Assembly (NCBI RefSeq): GCF_019449275.2
Contig: NZ_JAHZQZ020000022.1
Span: 62,001-126,000, forward strand
DNA length: 64,000 nucleotides
Direction of reading: 5' to 3'
DNA from: Microbacterium sp. HD4P20
GTDB lineage: Bacteria > Actinomycetota > Actinomycetes > Actinomycetales > Microbacteriaceae
Positions within the stretch are counted from its first letter, which is position 1. Every line of letters starts with the position of its first letter. A model generated the notes under the pieces. That model was not told the origin of the DNA. It worked only from the letters and a program-made list of their open reading frames with translations, and searched no databases. Shown piece after piece: positions 1-7,700 of this stretch. The position numbers were made by a program, and so were the translations under genes.

Positions 1-358
1 CCTCGACCTTGGCCTGGGCGTGCTCGTCCAGGCGCACCCAGCGGTCCGGGGCATCCGGGTCCACACCCGTCGTCACGCCGCGACGGTAGAAGTCGGCGAG
101 CTCGTCGAGGCCTTCGCCCCGGTCGCCGACCAGGCGGAAGCCCGCGAGCAGGAAGGTGCGGGCGAAGCCCTCCAACCCGTCGACGGCGCGGCCGTAGCCG
201 CCCTCTTCTCCCGGAAAGGTGATGCGGGCGTGGCCGGGTGACGCGTAGGATCGCGCGGTGTCGAGCAAGCGGTCGGCGTAGGCGACCCACTGCGCACGCG
301 ACCAGTCGGCGCCCACGGCGGAATGCACCGCTGCTGCTGCCGGCTGCTCGATCGTCAC
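1..358 (-). CDS. DUF2264 domain protein, N-terminal part (runs off left edge)
   Basis: The first 119 codons of a gene that continues beyond base 1. The start is GTG at 358, preceded by AAGGAG six bases upstream. The conceptual protein contains the stretch GRAVDGLEGFARTFLLAGFR, typical of the N-terminus of DUF2264 proteins, which occur in polysaccharide-degradation loci; their biochemical role is not established. It is divergent from the heparinase-like gene at 524 and probably shares its control region. Domain call from recognition of the N-terminal pattern only, because the rest is outside the window. Confidence 0.75.
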   Translation of the reverse strand, partial: MTIEQPAAAAVHSAVGADWSRAQWVAYADRLLDTARSYASPGHARITFPGEEGGYGRAVDGLEGFARTFLLAGFRLVGDRGEGLDELADFYRRGVTTGVDPDAPDRWVRLDEHAQAKVE

Positions 359-523
359 GGAATCTCCTTCGATACGTCACCGTCCCGATTGCGCATCAGA
401 AGGGCGACCGTTTGGGAGCGTAGCAATCCGTTTCGGTCATTGCAAGGCTGATTCGGATTCGTTATGATCGTTTCTGATCGCTTTACCTTGCGATCGATAT
501 CGGCGAATCGACGAGGAGAAGCT
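359..523. promoter_or_regulatory. Divergent control region with 10-bp direct repeat
   Basis: Lies between the divergent DUF2264 and heparinase-like genes. It contains TGATCG at 465-470 repeated at 475-480, exactly 10 bases apart, preceded by GATTCG at 450-455 and 456-461. A ten-base repeat period resembles sites of DeoR-family regulators, and a DeoR/LacI hybrid regulator is encoded at 2491. Binding is inferred, not shown. Confidence 0.4.
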
Positions 524-2494
524 GTGACGACAACGGTCCCGAGGCCCGCTCCCGTCTTCGACGGTGTGCTGGCGGCGCGGTACCGCGCGCAGGCGGGCGC
601 TGATGCCGACGGCTTCGAATCCGCACTCGGGGCGCTGCTGGCCGCGCCCGATCAGGCTCTCCCCGTCGCCCCGGCCGGCGACCGCACGGTGTGGGGTCGC
701 GGCGGCAGCGCCGATCCGATCGCCATCGCCGAGATCCTCCGCCGAGCCGAAGCCGACCGGACCGCCCCGTGGCCCGTTCCGCTCGCGACCGCCGCCGCAC
801 GCGTGCACGACGACGGCGACCGCGTGGGCTGGGAGTCCGTCGCGTTCGAGCGCCAGCGGCGCCTCTCGCGCGCCGCCCTCGCCGCGGCCCACACCCTCGG
901 GCCCGCGGAGCTGGGCGCTGTGCTCGACGGGGTGTGGCTGCTGTGCGAGCAGAGCTCGTGGTGCTGGCCGGCGCACGACGACGCGCCGCGCGCGCACGGG
1001 TCGGTGCTGCCCGTGGTGACCGACCCGTACCTCGACCTGGGCGCCGGCGAGGTCGTGGGCCAGCTGGCCTGGATCGACCACCTCCTCGGCGAGAAGCTCG
1101 AGGCCCGGTATCCCGGCATCCGGTCCCGCATCCGGCACGAAGCACGCGTGCGCGTCTTCGAGCCGTTCACCCGGCGCCGCGACTGGCACTGGCTCGGACT
1201 CGACGGCGACGTGCACAACTGGAACCCGTGGATCCACGGCAACGTGCTGGTCGCCGCACTGCGACTGCTCGACGACCCGGCCGATGCCGCCGACCGCGGG
1301 CGGATCGTGGCGCTCGCGGTCGAGGGGATCGACCGGTACGTCACCGCGCTCCCGCCCGACGGCGCGATCGACGAGGGGTACGCGTACTGGTGGAACGGGG
1401 CTTGCCGGGCGCTCGAGGCTCTCGACATCCTGCGCCACGCGACCGGCGGCGTGCTCGATGCCGCTGCGATCCCCGCGCTGCACGAAACCGTCGCCTTTCC
1501 GCACCGCATGCATCTCGCCCGCGACTGGTACCTCAACCTCGCCGACGGCCAGGCCCGTCCGCCCGCCGCGCAGCCGTGGCACGCCCTGCATCGCGCGGCA
1601 CGTGCGGTGGGAGATCCGGATGCCGCGGCCCACGCCGCCGCCCACCGCGATGCCGGCGAGCCCGCCGCGACCGAGACCGAGGGCCTCGGACGCCTCTTGC
1701 GCGGCATCACCGACCCCGAATGGGTCGGCGCCGCGACGGACCACTCACCGCTCCCTCGCGACGTGTGGCTGGCATCGACCCAGGTGCTCGTGACGCGGAG
1801 CCGCGCCGGGTCGGCCGCAGGTCTGACGCTCGCCGCGAAAGGCGGACACAACGACGAGCACCACAACCACAACGACGTCGGCTCGTTCGTCGTCGCCAGC
1901 GACGGGGTGCCCGTGATCGTCGACGCCGGGCGGCCCACGTACACCCTGCAGACCTTCGGCCCGGATCGGTACGCCATCTGGACGATGCAGAGCGGCTGGC
2001 ACAACGTGCCGGTCATCGGCGGCGTCGAGCAACGCGCGGGCGCCGAGTTCGCGGCATCCGGTGTCGAGGCGTTCGTGTCGGATGCCGCGACCTCACTGTC
2101 GCTGGACCTGTCGCGCGCCTATCCCGGCGTGGCCGCGCCGTGGCGGCGCACCGTGAGGCTGGACCGCGTCAGCGGCCGCGTGACGATCGAGGACGCGTGG
2201 CCGTCCGGCGGCTCGGCGGACGGAAAGCGGACGTGGATCCGGATGCTGCTGGCCGGCGAGGTGCGCCAGGACGAGGCATCCGTCGTGGTCACACCCCTCG
2301 ACGGCGCGTCGTCGGTGCGCATCACGTGGCCCACCGGCATCCGCGCCGAGCTCGTGGTGCGAGAGCTCGACGACCCGATGCTCTCGCACGTGTGGGGGCC
2401 GCAGTTGACACGGCTCGACCTCGACGTGACGACGCGCGACCACGTCGTGGTCACGGTAGAACTGGACCAGACGAACGCGGAGGACGCCCGATGA
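524..2494 (+). CDS. Heparinase II/III-like polysaccharide lyase
   Basis: A 656-residue protein with an N-terminal alpha-helical toroid-like half and, from about residue 440, the heparinase II/III C-terminal beta domain with the His/Asn-rich motif HNDEHHNHNDVGSF. Such enzymes cleave uronic-acid-containing polysaccharides by beta-elimination. I see no convincing signal peptide, so it may act on imported oligosaccharides. The start chosen is GTG 524, with GAGGAGA just upstream; an in-frame ATG at 464 has no ribosome site. The last bases overlap the ATG of the regulator at 2491 (ATGA), so the two are co-transcribed. Substrate unknown. Confidence 0.8.
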   Translation: MTTTVPRPAPVFDGVLAARYRAQAGADADGFESALGALLAAPDQALPVAPAGDRTVWGRGGSADPIAIAEILRRAEADRTAPWPVPLATAAARVHDDGDRVGWESVAFERQRRLSRAALAAAHTLGPAELGAVLDGVWLLCEQSSWCWPAHDDAPRAHGSVLPVVTDPYLDLGAGEVVGQLAWIDHLLGEKLEARYPGIRSRIRHEARVRVFEPFTRRRDWHWLGLDGDVHNWNPWIHGNVLVAALRLLDDPADAADRGRIVALAVEGIDRYVTALPPDGAIDEGYAYWWNGACRALEALDILRHATGGVLDAAAIPALHETVAFPHRMHLARDWYLNLADGQARPPAAQPWHALHRAARAVGDPDAAAHAAAHRDAGEPAATETEGLGRLLRGITDPEWVGAATDHSPLPRDVWLASTQVLVTRSRAGSAAGLTLAAKGGHNDEHHNHNDVGSFVVASDGVPVIVDAGRPTYTLQTFGPDRYAIWTMQSGWHNVPVIGGVEQRAGAEFAASGVEAFVSDAATSLSLDLSRAYPGVAAPWRRTVRLDRVSGRVTIEDAWPSGGSADGKRTWIRMLLAGEVRQDEASVVVTPLDGASSVRITWPTGIRAELVVRELDDPMLSHVWGPQLTRLDLDVTTRDHVVVTVELDQTNAEDAR

Positions 2495-3606
2495 CCGACC
2501 AGAACCCGGCGCTGCTCGCCGCGGAGCGGCGTGCGCACGTCCTGACGGCCCTCGAGCGCGACGGCGCGGTGCGGGTGGCTCAGCTGATGGACGAACTCGG
2601 CGTGGCGCCCGTCACCCTGCGCCGCGATCTCGCGCAGATGGAGCGTGAGGGCCTGCTGGTGCGCGTGCACGGCGGGGCGGTGCCGGCGGCCGAGGCGCCG
2701 GCGCATGCCGGCGACGGCGGGTCGAGGCATCCGCTGCTGGCGACCCGCACCGGCTCGATCGCGCTGCTCGTGCCGTCGCTGAACTACTACTGGCCGGGCG
2801 TCGTGCGCGGCGCCGAAGCCGAGGCCCGGCGCATCGGCATGGACGTCGTGCTGCGTGGCGCGTCGTACGAACTGCAGGATGAGCGGCCCGTGCTCGACCG
2901 GCTCGTGCACAGCGACAACGTGCGGGGCCTGGTGGTCGCCCCCAACACCGACACCCCGCACGCGCAGGACGTGGTGCAGTGGATGGCCGAGACGGGTCTG
3001 CCCAGCGTGCTCGTCGAGCGCGAGGCGGTGCTGCTGCCCGACGGGGCACCGGTCGAGTCGGTCACGACCGACCACGCCCTGGGCGCAGTGCTGGCCGCCC
3101 GGCATCTGGCGGCGCTCGGGCATCGCCGCGTGGCGCTCATCATCTCGCGCAACTCGCCCACGTCACGCAAGATCACGGCGGGCTGGGAGGCCGCGTGCGC
3201 CGAGCTGGGCCTCACGCCGAGCGACCACTTCGAGTCGGTGCTGCCCCCGCGCACGAGCCCCGACTTCTCGGCCGTCGTCGATGCGACGCTCGACTCGGCG
3301 CTGGTGAACTCGGTCACTGCGATCGTCGTGCACTCCGACCCCGAGGCCATGGCCTTCGTCGACCTGGCCCTCAACCGCGGCATCTCGGTGCCGGGCGATC
3401 TGTCGGTCATCGCCTACGACGACGAGGTCGCCGAGCTGTTCACGCCGGCCCTCACCGCCGTGAGCCCGCCGCGCGCGAGCGTCGGTCAGGCCGCCGTCGA
3501 CCTCATCGCGCGCCGCCTGGACGATCCCGGCCGGCCGGTCCACCGGGTCGTGCTGAGCCCGCGGCTGAACGTGCGCGGCTCGACCGCCCCGCCCCGCGGC
3601 GCCTGA
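2491..3606 (+). CDS. Hybrid regulator: DeoR-type HTH plus LacI-type sensor domain
   Basis: 371 residues. Residues about 8-65 form a DeoR-type winged helix (VAQLMDELGVAPVTLRRDL, then RVHGGAV). From about residue 80 the protein becomes a periplasmic-binding-protein-like sensor of the LacI/GalR kind (LVPSLNYYWPGVVRGAEAEA, LAALGHRRVALI, VIAYDDEVAELF). It would sense a sugar or oligosaccharide and control the surrounding catabolic genes. The ATG overlaps the stop of the upstream lyase gene. A paralogue with the same architecture lies at 10433. Ligand unknown. Confidence 0.88.
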   Translation: MTDQNPALLAAERRAHVLTALERDGAVRVAQLMDELGVAPVTLRRDLAQMEREGLLVRVHGGAVPAAEAPAHAGDGGSRHPLLATRTGSIALLVPSLNYYWPGVVRGAEAEARRIGMDVVLRGASYELQDERPVLDRLVHSDNVRGLVVAPNTDTPHAQDVVQWMAETGLPSVLVEREAVLLPDGAPVESVTTDHALGAVLAARHLAALGHRRVALIISRNSPTSRKITAGWEAACAELGLTPSDHFESVLPPRTSPDFSAVVDATLDSALVNSVTAIVVHSDPEAMAFVDLALNRGISVPGDLSVIAYDDEVAELFTPALTAVSPPRASVGQAAVDLIARRLDDPGRPVHRVVLSPRLNVRGSTAPPRGA

Positions 3607-3633
3607 CCCACCCCACTTCATGGGCGCGAGGCG

Positions 3634-4617
3634 TCAGCCGGCGAAGGCGGCGGCGTGCCAATCGGTGAGCACGCGGGCGACGGCGCGCGTGTGCGACCAG
3701 GGCATCTCGGGCACCTCGAGCCGGCCCTCGGCGAGCGCGAGCGACAGGGCATCGGCCTCCGCGGCCATCGGCTGCACGACCGGCACCTCGACGACCCGCT
3801 CCGAGCCGCCCCGGCGCACGACGAGGGTCGATGCGCTCACGGCGCGCTCGCCCCACGCGTCGGGGAGGAACAGCTCGCCGTCCGAGAACCGGATGAGCCC
3901 GGATGCCGGGAGCTCTCGTTCGATCGACGTCGAGACAGCCGCGACCAACGACCCGAGGCGGACATCGGCCGACGCCGAGCCGTCGACGCCCGAGACCAGT
4001 TCGGCATCGACCGCGCTCACCGCGGGCGCGTCGACCGGCGCTCCCGCCGCCGCGGCGACCTGTACCGCGAGGGCGACCGGATAGCAGCCGACGTCGAGGA
4101 TCGCGCCGCCGGCGAGCGCCGGATCGAACAGCCGGCCCTCGCGCGACGCGGCGGCGAACCCGAACGCCGCCTCGAGCCGCTGCGGTACGCCGAGCTCGCC
4201 GCTGCTGACCAGACCGTTCAGGGCCTCGGCCAGTGGTCCGAACCGGGTCTTGAACGCCTCGAGGAACGGCCGCTGCGTGCGTGCCGCGGCGGCGAGGATG
4301 CGTTCGACGTCGTCGGCGTCGGGGCTCGCCGGCTTCTCGCACAGCACCGCCTTGCCCGCCTCGAGGGCGCGGATCGCGAGGTCGGCGTGGGTGGTGTGAA
4401 CGGTGCCGATGTAGACCGAGTCGACGTCGTCGCGGGCCAGTATGTCGTCGTAGGTTCCGGATGCCACGGCCCCGTGCTCCGCCGCGAACCTCGCGGCCCG
4501 CTCGGCCGATGAGCTGCCCACCGCATGGAGCACGCCGTGCTGCGCGCTGCGCAGTCCCGTCACGAAGTCCCGGCTGATCGCTCCCGGGCCGAGCACGGCC
4601 CACCTCGTACGCTGCAC
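3634..4617 (-). CDS. Gfo/Idh/MocA family oxidoreductase
   Basis: 327 residues. The N-terminus VQRTRWAVLGPGAISRDF has the Rossmann GxGxxx-like nucleotide-binding turn, and VLCEKPASPDADD carries the EKP motif, whose lysine is catalytic in the family. These enzymes oxidise or reduce sugar or inositol hydroxyls with NAD(P). The GTG start at 4617 lacks a ribosome site but lies six bases after TACGGT (4624-4629, minus strand), so a leaderless message is likely. Its 3' end faces the regulator at 2491; it sits between a lyase and a glycosidase, consistent with processing a released sugar. Confidence 0.85.
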   Translation of the reverse strand: MQRTRWAVLGPGAISRDFVTGLRSAQHGVLHAVGSSSAERAARFAAEHGAVASGTYDDILARDDVDSVYIGTVHTTHADLAIRALEAGKAVLCEKPASPDADDVERILAAAARTQRPFLEAFKTRFGPLAEALNGLVSSGELGVPQRLEAAFGFAAASREGRLFDPALAGGAILDVGCYPVALAVQVAAAAGAPVDAPAVSAVDAELVSGVDGSASADVRLGSLVAAVSTSIERELPASGLIRFSDGELFLPDAWGERAVSASTLVVRRGGSERVVEVPVVQPMAAEADALSLALAEGRLEVPEMPWSHTRAVARVLTDWHAAAFAG

Positions 4618-4715
4618 GCCCCGACCGTACCAGCGGCGCGCGCGGCGTGCCGCCCGGCGACCCGCCCGCGGACGGCCCGGCGCGCCGCCCGGGCCGTCCG
4701 GATCATGGCGTGGCG

Positions 4716-7700
4716 TCAGCGCCGCACCTTGACGGTGAGCTCCTTCGACGTCGTCATGCCGGCCGCGTTGGTGAACTCGACCACGTACACGTACGAGCCC
4801 TTCGGCTTGCCGGCGACGGCGAACGTCGCCCGCTGCGCGCCGGGGGTCGCCGCCACGAGCTCGCCCGCACCCACCTCGACGCCGTTCTCGAGGAACCGGT
4901 ACGACGTGGCGTTCGTGCCCCACCACAGGTCGGCCGTCACGGTGTACGACCCCGATCCCGACCAGTTGTCGCTCGAGAGCACCGGCTTGCCGGGTGCCGC
5001 GTCGACCACCGTGACGGTCAGCGGCTTCGTGTCGGTCGACCCCTTCGAGTTGACCAGCACGCCCGTGTACTCGTACGTGCCGTTCGGCAGTCCGGCGACG
5101 TCGACCACGGCCCGCTGCGCCTGCGGCGTCGCGATCGTGAGCGGCACCTTGGCGACGAGCTCGCCGTCGCGGTAGAGCTTGAACAGGCTCGCGTTCTCGC
5201 CCCACCACAGGTCCATCGTCAGCTGGAACGTTCCGTCCTTCAGCCCGGTGTCGTGCCCGTCGTTCGACGACAGCACAGCCGTGCCCGGCACGCCGGTGGC
5301 ACCGTCGTTCTGCGACACCTCGGGCAGCGTCACGTCGTTCGAGCTCGTCGACCGCTCACCCTCGCCGGCCAGGTTCACCGCCGTCACCTGGAACGACGCG
5401 GTCGAGCCGGGTTCCACGCCGGTCACCCGGCAGATGGTGGCCCCGGCCGGCACCTCGCACAGCACGGTCTCGCCGCCGGTCGCATAGACGCGGTACGCCG
5501 AGACCGGCGCGCCACCGTCGAATGCCGGAGCCGTCCAGGCGACGTCCACGTCGAGGTCGACCAGAGTCGCGGTCACTCCGCTCGGGGCGTCCGGCGCCTT
5601 CGGCGGCGTGACGTCGGCCACGGCGAGCCAGCTGAGCACCGGATCGGCCGTGCCGGCCCCGCGCGCGGCCCGGAACAGCACCTCGCCGGGCTCGTCGACG
5701 GTGAAGCGGATCACCGACGTGCCCTGCAGCGCCGCGCCCGACAGCGAAACCGGCTCGCCCGTCACCGTCTCGTCGCCGATCGTGACACTGGGCTGCACCT
5801 GGCGGGTCACTCCCCACCATTCGCGGTAGCCCGACGTCAGCTCGTACTCGCCTGCCGGCAGCGTGAGGCGGTAGTCGACCGACCCGCCGGCGCTCGCCCA
5901 CCAGCCGGTGGTCACGAATTTGTCGTACGCCCCGGCGACGCGGGCCTTGGCGCCCACGAATCCGGCGCCCGAGTCGATCGGGTTCACCAGGCCCCATCCC
6001 GCCTCGGCGTCGTACCGCCGATCGGCCACGCCGTTGCGCAGCCCATCGCCGCGCAAGGCCTGCACCGCCGCGTGGGCCGGCGAGTCGATGCCGGCATTGC
6101 TCGCGTTGGACCCCTTCACGCCGGCCGCGTCCACGAAGTACACGACCTTCGCCGGTACGACCTCGACCGCGAGGGTGACGGTCGTGCCACCGGCGGTGCC
6201 GGTGACGGTGCTCACCGCGTACGGCACGGCCGTCGACGGCGTTCCGTCCCACGTGACCGGAACGTCTTGGTGGGCCCCGCTGATCGTGGCGAGGGCGACG
6301 GATGCCGGAAGCCCCGCGCCCGCGGCCAGCTCGGTGCCGACCTCCACGGCGATCCGATAGTCGTCGAGCGGAAGGTAGGCGACCTCGACGAGCGCGTCGA
6401 GGGCCGTCGTCAGCGCCGCGGCCGCGGCATCCAGCTGTTCCTGCGTCGCAGTCGGATCGTCGTGCACCGCTTTGGCCTCGAGGCCGACCGAGCGCAGGTG
6501 CTGCCACGACTCGGGTGTGTACGCGCGGCTCGGCGCGGTCTGCGCGCGCTCGAGGGCCGCGGCGAGCGCCGACCGGTCGACCGGGTCGGCGGGGGCGTCG
6601 TTGATGCCGACCCAGCTCAGCGCGGGAGCCTCGGTTCCGCCGGCCCCGGCGACCGTGAAGGTCACCACGGTGTCGTGGTCGAGAGTGAACGCGCCTCGCA
6701 GCACCGCGGAGGTGCCGATCGATCCGTTGGCGAAGGTGTGCGCCCCGATGGCGGCCGAGACCGGCTGGCCCGCGGCATCCGTGTATTCCACGGTCGTCGC
6801 GACGGCACGGGACCTGTTCGTTCCCGGGTTCCACCACTCGGTGTGACCCGAGGCGATCTCGTACTCTCCGGCGGGCAGTGAGAAGCGGTAGGCGATCGGC
6901 GTGGCCGCGTTCGCCGAGTACCAGCCGGTCTCGCGCAGCTTGTCGTACGGAGTGAGGTTCAGCCGCCCCTTGGCGCTGTACGTGCCGACGCGCCCCCATC
7001 CGGACGCCTCGGTGTAGGCGGCATCCGCGCTGCCGTTGCGCAGCTGGTCGCCCAGCGCATCCCGCACGGCCGGATACGCCGCGCCGTCCGCGGGCGCATT
7101 GGCGTCGACGAAGTACTGCACCCCCTCGGGCACGACCTCGACGTAGACGCTCACCGCGAGCGAGGGGTTGTCGGCGAACACGCCGTCGACCTTGACCATC
7201 GCGTACGGCGACGCGAACTGCGAGGGTGCAGCCGTCCACACGACCGGCGCGTCGATGGCCCCGCCGGCCTCGCTGCGCGCACCCACCGTCTCGGGCAGGG
7301 CAGGCACCGCGCCCACCGTCGCGACGAGGCGCGGCAGCGTCTCGGTGACGGCGACCGGGCGCTTCTCGGGCTCTACCGGCCCCGACGACTCGCCGCCGAT
7401 GACGGCGTCGATGCCGTCGAGCACGAACGTGCCCGAGACCACCGTGACCGTCACCGAATGCGGGCCCTCGGGCAGCCCGCGCAGCCAGTACGAGGTCTGG
7501 CGGTTGCCGACGCCCCCGACGGTCGCGGTGCGCGCCGGCTCGCCGTCCACGACGATCGACAGGGTCGCCGCTCCGGTGGCGCCCAGCAGGTTGAACCCGG
7601 TGCCTTCGAAGTCGAACGACGCCGAACGGCCGGCCGCGAGCACGTGCTGAGTGCGGTTGAGGTGCGCGAATCCGGCCTGCGTGAACGAGAAGCCGTCGGG

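Noticed and set aside
691..2490. Long Arg-rich open frame overlapping the heparinase-like gene
   Set aside because: It is an out-of-frame reading of the lyase gene with no domain and extreme Arg content. Only its end, from 2491, is a real gene.
4716..4800. Sortase anchor at the C-terminus of the GH59-type protein
   Set aside because: There is no LPxTG-like motif or hydrophobic tail; the protein ends in a beta repeat.
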